Origin: DASVUS01 sp036388675
GTDB taxonomy: Bacteria; Armatimonadota; Abditibacteriia; Abditibacteriales; Abditibacteriaceae
Assembly: GCA_036388675.1 (NCBI GenBank)
Contig: DASVRI010000040.1
Location: forward strand, 62,001 to 126,000
DNA: 64,000 bases
Direction: 5' to 3'
Positions within the stretch are counted from its first letter, which is position 1. Every line of letters starts with the position of its first letter. Of this stretch, positions 8,496 through 16,543 are shown one piece after another. The notes below the pieces were generated by a model. The model did not search any database and was not told the origin of the DNA. It saw only the letters and a program-made list of their open reading frames with translations. Position numbers and translations under genes: made by a program.

Positions 8496-10724
8496 TTAGG
8501 GCTTTAGTAGTTTCGTACCGGTGCGCGCATTCGGGCGTGGGGCTTTCTGCAGCGGTTGCGCCTGGCCCAGTGCTGGGTTTGGTTGTTTTAATTGTTGATA
8601 TGGAGCGTGGCGCCACTTAAAAGTCTGGTTGTAATAAAGTTGTGCTGCGCGACGATCAGCAGTGCGATTCATCGCGGTTAAAGCGGCCACATAGGCGGCT
8701 CCGGCCTGCCAGTGTGGTGATCCGTATTCGTAAGCGCCGATGTCGGGTAGGCCGATGAGAGCACCATTCCACGGCGCGACGTTGACACCTTTGTTTATGG
8801 CCGCTGTCGCTGTGGGTTTGAGGGCGTAGTTGCGCGCCGCCATGTCAGTTGTATCGCTGTTGATGAACATCGCGCTCTCGGCGTCGATGTTATGGCTGGT
8901 GACAGAGCCGGCTCCGAAGCGCACGCCGCCCAGTGAAATGTTGTTGCGCACAACCGTGCCGGGGTTCGGCTCGTTGAAGCCATTCCAGATTGACTTTACG
9001 TGCTGCGGATTGGAAGTGAGACAGGTGTTGTTGAACACCAGCGCCTCGACGCGTTTGTTGGGATCTTTCCAGTTGATTTGAATCGGGCGCTCCACGTTGT
9101 AAATCACGTTGTGGTCGATGATGTAGCGCGTGCCGAAATCGAGGTAAATGCCGATGTGCAAAAATTGCGGCATGTTGTAGATCACGTTGTGGTCGATGCG
9201 CACCCATTGCGCGTCGGTGCCGAACTGGTCGATGGCGCCGCTGTCGTGTGTGCGCAGCATCACATCATGAATCAGGTTGTGATGCACTCTCGCCACACCG
9301 CGCTTGTTCGGATTGGAATTGGTCAGCGCGCGAATGTTCATGCCCTGCTGTGGGCTGTCGAAAAGCGTGTTGTAGCCGATTTCGTGATCGAGGCTTGTCG
9401 TTTGCGGCGACGGCGCATAAGTGCGGCCAGTATCAAGCGCGCCCGCTTCGGATGAACTGTAGTTACAGTCGCGAATGGTGTTTCCGAGTACTCGATTGTT
9501 GCGTCCGATAACCGAAACGCCCGGCCCGGCGCTGTAACGTAGATGGCTGCGTTGCAAGGTGTTGTGCGAACCGCTAAGAATAATGCCCGACTTTTGCAGC
9601 CACTGCATCTGGAAGTTACCACTCTGATCGGTGAAGTGCGTGAGGTATTGAGCGTTCAGGCGGTCGAGCACGATGTGATGCGCCGGTGCCACGCTGTTGG
9701 TGCGCGCCGCGGCACCGATGTCGGTTGTGATGCTGGCGCCCAGCAGCCGAAAGCCGCGCACCGTGATGTAGGACTTGCCGCTGAGATTAAATGCATACGA
9801 GCGGCGTTTGGCTTCCACGGCGTGAATATCGGGCGTGCTGCCGTCCGGTGTTTTTAAATAGAGTTGGCGGCTTGCCTCGTCATACCACCACTCGCCGTGA
9901 TCGAGCGCCTGCTCCACGCCGCCGCTGGCGACCAGCCCGGCCAGAGTCGGGTTGAAAAGATACAACTCGGTGCCGGCCCCGATGCCCCATGGCTGATCGG
10001 GGTTGTTTTTGCCTTCGTTGAAGGTGCGGTTATCAATTCCTGAAACAGTGATGGTGTTGGCTTCGTTGTTGGTGGAGACCACGGTGCCGGTCTGCCCCTG
10101 GCCATCCTGGTTTAACGACAGATTGACCCACACCTGCGCGCCATTCCAGCGGCCATCCGGTTCGTTGAAACTGTCGTCCATGGTAAAAGTGACTTTACCC
10201 TCGCCTGCATCGGCGGCGCTCATCGCTTTTGCGTCGGTTGGGCGTGTCAGCGTGCCGCGATTGTTCGGCCAGCGGGCGAGATGCACCATGCGCTCGTTGA
10301 CAAAAACCTGATTGCTTTGAAAATCGCTCGTAAAGTTCCACGGCATTGGTGCGCGATAAACGTTGTTATCGACCAGTTCCCAACCCGTTATGCGCTGCGC
10401 GCCACTCAAAGTCACGGCCTCATCGCGATAGGGCTGAAAGACTATCGGCGCTCCGGCGCGACCGCTGTTGCGTGGCACAATCGTTTCGCGATAAGTGCCG
10501 GTGCGCACCAGAACCGTATCGCCGGCTTTAGCGACCGCAGCCGCTTTCCCGATCGTGCGAAACGGCCTGGCAACTGAAGTTCCGGCGTTGTTGTCGTTGC
10601 CGCCGCGCCCCCGTCCGTTATCGACATACCAGTTGGCAGCGCGCAAGGGTGAAGCAAACGCTCCCACGACCGCAAGACCGACCATTGTTAAACGCAGTGC
10701 GCCAGTGGTAATCATCAATGCCAT
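8496..10724 (-). CDS. Secreted right-handed parallel beta-helix protein
   Basis: About 742 residues from ATG 10724 (AAAGGA just upstream; ATG 10715 is equally possible). The signal peptide runs to about ASPLRA, followed by the typical start NWYVDNGRGRGGNDNNAGTS and FRTIGKAAAVAKAGDTVLVRTGTY. The middle is rich in short beta-helix turns such as HHIVLDRLNAQY, HNTLQRSHLRY, RIDHNVIYNM and IIDHNVIYNV. Such proteins usually act on polysaccharides (lyases, epimerases) or bind them outside the cytoplasm. No catalytic set can be named. A small membrane peptide follows in the same direction. Confidence 0.88.
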   Translation of the reverse strand: MALMITTGALRLTMVGLAVVGAFASPLRAANWYVDNGRGRGGNDNNAGTSVARPFRTIGKAAAVAKAGDTVLVRTGTYRETIVPRNSGRAGAPIVFQPYRDEAVTLSGAQRITGWELVDNNVYRAPMPWNFTSDFQSNQVFVNERMVHLARWPNNRGTLTRPTDAKAMSAADAGEGKVTFTMDDSFNEPDGRWNGAQVWVNLSLNQDGQGQTGTVVSTNNEANTITVSGIDNRTFNEGKNNPDQPWGIGAGTELYLFNPTLAGLVASGGVEQALDHGEWWYDEASRQLYLKTPDGSTPDIHAVEAKRRSYAFNLSGKSYITVRGFRLLGASITTDIGAAARTNSVAPAHHIVLDRLNAQYLTHFTDQSGNFQMQWLQKSGIILSGSHNTLQRSHLRYSAGPGVSVIGRNNRVLGNTIRDCNYSSSEAGALDTGRTYAPSPQTTSLDHEIGYNTLFDSPQQGMNIRALTNSNPNKRGVARVHHNLIHDVMLRTHDSGAIDQFGTDAQWVRIDHNVIYNMPQFLHIGIYLDFGTRYIIDHNVIYNVERPIQINWKDPNKRVEALVFNNTCLTSNPQHVKSIWNGFNEPNPGTVVRNNISLGGVRFGAGSVTSHNIDAESAMFINSDTTDMAARNYALKPTATAAINKGVNVAPWNGALIGLPDIGAYEYGSPHWQAGAAYVAALTAMNRTADRRAAQLYYNQTFKWRHAPYQQLKQPNPALGQAQPLQKAPRPNARTGTKLLKP

Positions 10725-10942
10725 TTCCTTTGAAGATGTGCTTACATCGATTCGCACAGAATTATAGTGCAAATCTTCATGACAAGCGTTGGTGTTCAGG
10801 GCGCAGGTTGGCGGTGTGGCATAACGAGTACTCGGCAGCCTGACGATGCGGCCACAGAATTGCAATGAGCATTTTATTCAGCTTTTGTTGGTTATGGTGC
10901 GGCCCCTGTGGGGAGTCGCTGTTGGCACGAAAGAGGTTAATC

Positions 10943-11350
10943 ATGGCCAAGAAAATTCTAGTTGTTGATGATGAACAGGAAGTCGTTCGCGCTGTGCAGA
11001 TGAGCCTGGAAAAAGTCGGTTTTGAAGTTTTGACGGCACAAAACGGGCTTCAAGCCCTTGCTCAGGTGAATACCGAGTCGCCCGATCTCGTGGTGATGGA
11101 CGTGAATATGCCGGTCATGAACGGCTTTGAAGCGGTGCAGCAATTAAAAGCCGATGCGGCTACGGCCCATATTCCGATTGTGATGTTGACTTCCGACCAG
11201 TCGTGGGGCAGCAGGGCCATCGGAATGGAAGCCGGTACCGACGTTTACCTGACCAAGCCTTTCAATCCGCGCGAGCTGGTGAAGCGTGTCAAGGCTGCTT
11301 TAAGAGGCGCCGCCATCAAGCGGATATTTCCGCGCTCGAGGCGCGTGTGA
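10943..11350 (+). CDS. Single-domain response regulator (CheY-like)
   Basis: A 135-residue receiver domain: KILVVDDEQEVV with the acidic pair, phospho-acceptor Asp in LVVMDVNMPVMNG, Thr in IVMLTSDQ, and Lys in YLTKPFNPREL. No output domain follows, only a short basic tail (KRIFPRSRRV). The start ATG 10943 has AAGAGG upstream; the frame is open back to an ATG at 10865, but that extension is Cys/Trp-rich and unlike a receiver. No kinase gene lies nearby, so its partner is encoded elsewhere. Confidence 0.9.
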   Translation: MAKKILVVDDEQEVVRAVQMSLEKVGFEVLTAQNGLQALAQVNTESPDLVVMDVNMPVMNGFEAVQQLKADAATAHIPIVMLTSDQSWGSRAIGMEAGTDVYLTKPFNPRELVKRVKAALRGAAIKRIFPRSRRV

Positions 11351-11388
11351 CGATTAACGTAGCGGAAGATTGCGTGTCTGCAAGTGGT

Positions 11389-11886
11389 TCACTCGGCGTT
11401 GCTCTCATTGGGAGAGTCGCCCTCAGACTGAGATGAACTCAGGCGCTCAGTGAGCAGCGCCAGTACAACTCCCCATATAATGTGTGAGGCGATCATAAGC
11501 TCGTTGCGTCGTTGTGGCTGCTGGGTTGCGGGAGGCAGTACTCGTATCACCGGCAAAATGCCGAGATAGCTCACTGTCCACACGGTCAAACCGAAGAGAA
11601 CGCCTTTGAGCACCGGATGCCATCTGACTTTCTGTGCCAGTGGTGCATACAGGGCGCCCACAGCCGCGCCATAACCGAAGTGCGCCGCTAAAGTAGCGAT
11701 TAACCGCTCCTCTTCATGCAGATGCTTCTGCATTCTGGCTTTGCGCGCCAGGTTCATGGTAATCTGGCGCGGCGGCAGCGGGTAGCGCTCACGGCGCGGC
11801 AAACGTCGATGCATCATCTCCATGGCGACTGTCATGGGCACCGTCGCCACAAAGCCTGAAACCATCCCGGCAAGATACGTGTTCAT
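11389..11886 (-). CDS. Integral membrane protein, DUF1440/YagU-like
   Basis: About 165 residues from ATG 11886. Four hydrophobic segments can be seen: an N-terminal one (YLAGMVSGFVATVPMTVAM), AAHFGYGAAVGALYAPLA, GVLFGLTVWTVSYLGILPVI and MIASHIIWGVVLALL. A basic loop with RRLPRRERYPLPPRQ follows the first span. The G-rich spans and layout resemble the YagU/DUF1440 family of unknown function; that match is tentative. A one-mismatch relative of the iterated palindrome lies at 11536 in the gene. Confidence 0.65.
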   Translation of the reverse strand: MNTYLAGMVSGFVATVPMTVAMEMMHRRLPRRERYPLPPRQITMNLARKARMQKHLHEEERLIATLAAHFGYGAAVGALYAPLAQKVRWHPVLKGVLFGLTVWTVSYLGILPVIRVLPPATQQPQRRNELMIASHIIWGVVLALLTERLSSSQSEGDSPNESNAE

Positions 11887-12083
11887 GGTGCAAGCCTTTG
11901 ATTGAATGAAATCTGCACTCGATGCGAGCAACGTCCGTTCCAAGCGGCATGGCTAACGGATGTCGGGATTCGAGTGGCGCTGCATTTATCTCCATGCTCG
12001 TCCCTAAACACAAACTTTCAGTCGTTGAGAGCTGCTACAATGGGGGCATCGAATTCATTTTCTTATAGACGCTCATTTAATTT

Positions 12084-13001
12084 ATGGCAAACGAAACTTC
12101 TTTTAGCTCGAAGGCGACCGCAGCACCTTTGACAGTACTCGCCTGTATATTTTGCGTTGTGGTCTTTACGGCTCTCAATCTCACGGGCGACAGTAGCTCG
12201 TGGGAAGTATTGGAGCGCTGGGGTCATTTTCCAGATACCGTCATCTGGGAAGGAAAGCCGTGGGCGCTGCTTACCTCGGTCTTTGTCCATCAGGAAATCT
12301 GGCACGTTGCTTTTAACATCTACTGGCTATGGTTCCTCGGCACCTGCTTTGAGGAGGCTTTTGGCTCATGGCGCTGGCTGCTTTTCTTTCTGGGCGCGGC
12401 GTGGGTCAGTTCGTCGGCTGAATTATTGTTCGGCGGCAGCAGTGGCATCGGTATGTCGGGCGTGGGCTACGCTTTATTCGGCTTTGGCTGGGTGGCGCGC
12501 AGAAAGGTGCCGGGTTTCGCCGACATTCTCAATGACCAAACCGTGCAAGTGTTTCTGGTGTGGCTGGTGCTCTGTGTCGCCCTGACACAAACGGGCTATA
12601 TGCAGATTGCGAATTGGGCACACGCTTTTGGCCTGGCTTTTGGAGCGAGCGTCGCCGCACTGTTCGTGTTGCGCTGGCGCCCGTGGATTCCTGCCACTGC
12701 ATTAGTCTTACTGCTCACCGTTTCTTTTGTTCCACTGAAGTGGTGCCCTCTCTCTCCGCAGTGGACCAGCCTGCAAGCGACGCAGGCACAGGAACGAAGT
12801 GATTACAATGCTGCCATTGGTTGGTATCAACGCAGCCTTGCCCTGGGGCAGGACCCGACATGGGTATGGTGGAACCTGGCTTCGATTTATGGTCAGCAAC
12901 AGAACAACATCGAGTACTCAAAAGCGCTTCTGGAACTGCGCAAAGTGGACAAAGATTCGGCGGAGGAAGTCGAGTCCGAATACGGATCTCCGCAAGAATA
13001 G
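12084..13001 (+). CDS. Rhomboid-family intramembrane serine protease with TPR-like tail
   Basis: A 305-residue rhomboid. The first span is followed by the luminal segment (WGHFPDTVIWEGKPWALLTSVFVHQEIWH), the HxxxN-type WHVAFNIYWLWFLG helix, the catalytic Ser in GIGMSGVGYALFG (Ser125), and the catalytic His in ANWAHAFGL (His180). About 60 residues at the C-terminus (AQERSDYNAAIGWYQRSLAL...) form a TPR-like helical pair, probably on the cytoplasmic side. Rhomboids cut membrane-anchored substrates; the substrate is unknown. A hairpin terminator follows. Confidence 0.9.
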   Translation: MANETSFSSKATAAPLTVLACIFCVVVFTALNLTGDSSSWEVLERWGHFPDTVIWEGKPWALLTSVFVHQEIWHVAFNIYWLWFLGTCFEEAFGSWRWLLFFLGAAWVSSSAELLFGGSSGIGMSGVGYALFGFGWVARRKVPGFADILNDQTVQVFLVWLVLCVALTQTGYMQIANWAHAFGLAFGASVAALFVLRWRPWIPATALVLLLTVSFVPLKWCPLSPQWTSLQATQAQERSDYNAAIGWYQRSLALGQDPTWVWWNLASIYGQQQNNIEYSKALLELRKVDKDSAEEVESEYGSPQE

Positions 13002-13027
13002 AAGCCCCGACAGGCTCCGCTCCCAAA

Positions 13028-13066
13028 GCAAAAGGCGCTCACTCCTGAAGAGTGGGCGCCTTTTGC
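13028..13066 (+). terminator. Terminator after the rhomboid gene
   Basis: GCAAAAGGCGCTCACTC (13028-13044) pairs with GAGTGGGCGCCTTTTGC (13050-13066) with one G-T pair and a five-base loop. The stem itself supplies A-rich and T-rich flanks, so it could also serve the converging DUF4142 gene. Confidence 0.75.
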
Positions 13067-13137
13067 ACTGCGATGCAGCGTGCTGCTACTGAGCTATAGA
13101 GCGCAGCAGCGTTTCGATATCTCGTTCGCGTTGCTCA

Positions 13138-13761
13138 TTACCTGGCACGAGTGAGGTTGGTGAGAGCCTGCGGACGGTCGGCAATGCCGGGCGCACCAAC
13201 GCGGCGTGCAATGTTGTAGATCATTGCGGTGTGTGTCAGGACACCGGGCAGATATTTCGTTGCATAAGCCCGGGCGTCGCGGTCTCTGCCTTGCGCGATT
13301 TCCTGCTGATAGAGCAAGATCGTCGCTTCGTGCGCTTCCACCTGGGCGGCCATAAACATCTGGTCGAAACGGGCGCCGGATAGGCGTGAAAGCTGATCGC
13401 TCGTCGCAGCGTGCATTGCACCGACGGTCGAAGGCAACGGCAGACCTTTGCGACGCGTGATTTGCAACAGCTCGACGTTTGCCTGTCCGTGCTCACGAAC
13501 CAGCATCTGCGCCAACTGACGCACTTGAGGGTTTGTCGATTTGCGCAAGGCCAGTTGTCCGGTCAACACTTCAGCCGTGTTGCCCTGCGCCGCTTTCAGC
13601 ATGAACAAGCGATCCATGTTCGCTGCCAGAGCCGCGCGGGTGCGAGCGGCTACTACCGGATCGACCATTGGCCGTGGCGCAGCAGCACCCTGAGCGAGAA
13701 CAGGCAGCGACATCATGGCCAGCAAACCACCGGCTGCAATCAGTTGAGACACCTTTTTCAT
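13138..13761 (-). CDS. DUF4142 periplasmic helical protein
   Basis: A 207-residue exported protein. A signal peptide (MKKVSQLIAAGGLLAMMSLPVLAQG) is followed by the DUF4142 pattern: FMLKAAQGNTAEVLTGQLAL, a VRQLAQMLVREHGQAN helix, and FDQMFMAAQVEAHEATILLYQQE. The family is ferritin-like and all-helical, of unknown function, often linked to envelope stress. AAGGAAATTCAAG precedes the ATG. Confidence 0.85.
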   Translation of the reverse strand: MKKVSQLIAAGGLLAMMSLPVLAQGAAAPRPMVDPVVAARTRAALAANMDRLFMLKAAQGNTAEVLTGQLALRKSTNPQVRQLAQMLVREHGQANVELLQITRRKGLPLPSTVGAMHAATSDQLSRLSGARFDQMFMAAQVEAHEATILLYQQEIAQGRDRDARAYATKYLPGVLTHTAMIYNIARRVGAPGIADRPQALTNLTRAR

Positions 13762-13972
13762 CTTGAATTTCCTTTGCTTGTTTCTGGGAACTATGGGTCA
13801 AATGTTCCTCTCAAGTCGTTTGTTCCAAGAGCCATTACGAAGCCCACTGCCTTGTGCTTCTGTGCGTCACCCGACACAACGGGGCAACTCCGAAGAGCCG
13901 CCCCGCGATTGTGCCCGCCATTATATTGAGTACTCGTTACCGACTCGCGCCGCCTGTCCTGAAACGTCCCAT

Positions 13973-14809
13973 TCAAGATGTCGCGGGTTCCGGCTCGAGT
14001 GTAAGCGGTGCGTTGCGGGCCGGTGCCGTTGCGGGTGCGACAGTTTTGCGATGCGTCAGATACAGAGCCATGCCGGTGAAAAGCATCCCTCCCACCACAT
14101 TGCCCAGCGTAACGGGAATCTGGTTCCACATCCACCAATCGGCCAGTGAAACTTTGGCTCCCAGCAACATGCCGGAAGGAATCAGAAACATGTTGACGAC
14201 GGAGTGCTCGAAGCCCTGCGCGAAAAAGGTGAGGATGGGTAGCCACATGGCCGCAATCTTGCCGATGGTGCTTTGCGAAGTGAGCGCCATCACAACGCCC
14301 ATCGTCACCATCCAGTTGCACAGAATCGCTTTGACGAACGCCACTTCCATGCCTTGCAAGCCCATCTTCTCGTAACCCAGTGTCTTGGCTTCCGCCGCTT
14401 CCACAATCGCCTTGATGATGGGCGCATCGGGCGCCAGAGTCAGGCAATACAAGCCGGCATAAAACAAACTGCCCAGCAGGTTTCCGACGAACACCCAACC
14501 CCAGTTCGCAGCCAGTTTGCTGAGTGGCGTCTTGCCTTCCATAACTGAAAGAGGCAGCAGAGCGAAGTTGCCTGTCACGAGTTCCAGACCCAGCAGAACG
14601 ATCATCACAAAGCCAACCGGAAAAAGCAGCGCACCAGTGATCTTTACTCCGGTCTGCCCGGCGGCGGTGAAGGCCAGCGTAGTGGCAAAACCCAGCAGAG
14701 CGCCGGATAGAAAGCCGCGCAGCAGCCAGTCCTTGATTGACAGATTCGCTTTGTTGGTTCCGGCTTGCACCATGTTCTCGACAACGGTTTCGGGCTTTAC
14801 GTAAGACAT
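13973..14809 (-). CDS. Formate/nitrite transporter family channel (NirC-like)
   Basis: About 278 residues from ATG 14809, with GGAGAAATT just upstream. Six membrane helices of the FNT fold are visible, with the signature GFVMIVLLGLELVTGNFALLP in the second half-helix region and NWMVTMGVVMAL and FEHSVVNMFLIPSG in the second repeat; the pore His is in the latter. It is the last gene of a minus-strand set with nirA and its reductase, so nitrite is the most likely substrate, taken up for assimilation. The proline-rich tail is unusual but short. Confidence 0.9.
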   Translation of the reverse strand: MSYVKPETVVENMVQAGTNKANLSIKDWLLRGFLSGALLGFATTLAFTAAGQTGVKITGALLFPVGFVMIVLLGLELVTGNFALLPLSVMEGKTPLSKLAANWGWVFVGNLLGSLFYAGLYCLTLAPDAPIIKAIVEAAEAKTLGYEKMGLQGMEVAFVKAILCNWMVTMGVVMALTSQSTIGKIAAMWLPILTFFAQGFEHSVVNMFLIPSGMLLGAKVSLADWWMWNQIPVTLGNVVGGMLFTGMALYLTHRKTVAPATAPARNAPLTLEPEPATS

Positions 14810-14852
14810 GTAATTTCTCCTATTGAGTACTCGTTTGTGATGACTTTCGGGT

Positions 14853-16523
14853 TCAATACACATCGCGTTGATAGCGCTGCGTGCGGGTGAGATCGGCGAT
14901 GTAGGACTTGGCTGCGGCTTCGCTCATCTGGCCGTGCTCGGCGACAATGGCGTGCAGCGTGGCATCGACATCGCGCGCCATGCGCTGCGCATCGCCGCAA
15001 ACGTAGAAGTGCGCGCCCGCTTCGAGCCAGCGCCACAACTCGGCGCCGTTTTCCTGCATGCGATGCTGTACGTAAATCTTTTTTTCCTGATCGCGCGAGA
15101 ACGCGGTATCGAGCCGCGTCAGCAAACCACTGCGCGAATAGTCCTCAAGTTCGTGGCGATAAAGGAAATCGCAGTCGTGGCGCTGATCGCCAAAGAGGAG
15201 CCAGTTCTTGCCGCGCGCATTGGTGGCGGCCCGCTCTTGCAGGAAAGCGCGAAACGGCGCGACGCCGGTGCCGGGGCCAACCATAATCATCGGTGTGTCG
15301 CCCTCGCAGGGAGGACGAAATGCGTGGGCTTCCTGCACGAATACACCGACTTTATGGCCGGGGCGAATGCGCTCGGTGAGGAACGTGGAGGCGGCACCTT
15401 TGCGCACGCGATTGCAGCCATCGAGCGAATAGCGCACAGCAGCCACGGTAAGATGCACCTGATCGGGATGCGCCTTCAATGATGACGAAATCGAGTACAG
15501 CCGTGGTCGTAACGGCGCCAGAGCAGATACCAGTTCGCTAAGTTCGGCGCGGCCTTGTGGACGTGCCGAAGGAAACAACATTAATAAGTCGAATATATCG
15601 CGGCCATCCAGAAAACCTTCGTGGTCGTCGCGCGCCAGCGCCGCCAATCGGCTCGACTCATTCGGATCGGCAGCCAGGCGCGCCAGTGTGGCAACGAAAT
15701 CGTCGCTGCACGAGTTGATGACATAGGCTTTAGATAGCGCGATGCGCACCGGCACAACGCAATTCTCCGGCGTCGCCACCGGTTCTTCACCGGTGATCTC
15801 AAGCACTTCCAAAAGCGATTCCACCAGTTCCGGGCAGTTCTCCGGATAAACGCCGAGTGCATCACCGACTTCGTAATGCAGTCCGCTGCCGCACAAATCG
15901 AGCGATACAAAACGCACGTCTTTCTCTGAATCTTTGCGTGTCAACGGCGCAATTTCCAGGATGCCTGCCGGAAACGGATTCAGCCGGTCGTAAGCGGCCA
16001 GAGGTGCAGAAGTTTCCAGTTCTTTAGCGACAGCGGCGTTGCGCTTCAAAGCGTCACGCTCGATATGGGCGGGTTGCAACTGAGTACTCGTTTCGTTTGC
16101 CGGGCGTTCGGCCAGCAGTTGCTTTAGCTTCTTGCGCGTTTCGTTGCCGCCGGGCGTACATTTGCTAATGTCTTTGTCGTGACCACCGGCAATGGCTTCT
16201 GCATACATCTGGCAGTTGTAGCCGCATGTGCCGCAATCGAGCTGGGCCATTGCTGCCATAAGCTGTCGCTCGAAGGGCTTGCCTTGCGCCAACTGCATGC
16301 GCTCTTCCAGCGCAAGGTTCGCATCGTGCCACGGAAACTCTTCGGCTTTCTCGACGGGTGCCTGTGCCGCAACAGGCTGTGTTGCATTTTGTTGAGTACT
16401 TGCAGTTGGCGCGGCAACGGTTGCGCTGTTATCAAGCCCGAGCAAACCGGCAAAAAAGCCATTAAGCCAGGCGCGTTGCTCACCGGAAAACGGCGCACTT
16501 TCGGGAAGAAGAGGGATAGACAT
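14853..16523 (-). CDS. FAD/NAD(P)H reductase with N-terminal Fe-S domain (electron donor to NirA)
   Basis: A 556-residue CysJ/ferredoxin-reductase type flavoprotein. It has no flavodoxin domain. Instead residues 97-122 hold a four-Cys motif (CGTCGYNC, then C122 in KCTPGG) like the RnfB-type Fe-S domain. The FAD part includes RLYSISSS, and the nucleotide part has MVGPGTGVAPFRAFLQER and YVCGDAQRMARDV; the chain ends RDVY as in CysJ. It starts 20 bases after nirA stops. Electrons probably pass from NADPH through FAD and the Fe-S cluster to nitrite reductase. The first 25 residues (APFSGEQRAWLNGFFAG) resemble the start of NirA. Confidence 0.88.
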   Translation of the reverse strand: MSIPLLPESAPFSGEQRAWLNGFFAGLLGLDNSATVAAPTASTQQNATQPVAAQAPVEKAEEFPWHDANLALEERMQLAQGKPFERQLMAAMAQLDCGTCGYNCQMYAEAIAGGHDKDISKCTPGGNETRKKLKQLLAERPANETSTQLQPAHIERDALKRNAAVAKELETSAPLAAYDRLNPFPAGILEIAPLTRKDSEKDVRFVSLDLCGSGLHYEVGDALGVYPENCPELVESLLEVLEITGEEPVATPENCVVPVRIALSKAYVINSCSDDFVATLARLAADPNESSRLAALARDDHEGFLDGRDIFDLLMLFPSARPQGRAELSELVSALAPLRPRLYSISSSLKAHPDQVHLTVAAVRYSLDGCNRVRKGAASTFLTERIRPGHKVGVFVQEAHAFRPPCEGDTPMIMVGPGTGVAPFRAFLQERAATNARGKNWLLFGDQRHDCDFLYRHELEDYSRSGLLTRLDTAFSRDQEKKIYVQHRMQENGAELWRWLEAGAHFYVCGDAQRMARDVDATLHAIVAEHGQMSEAAAKSYIADLTRTQRYQRDVY

Positions 16524-16543
16524 CGAGTTGATTCCTTTCGCCG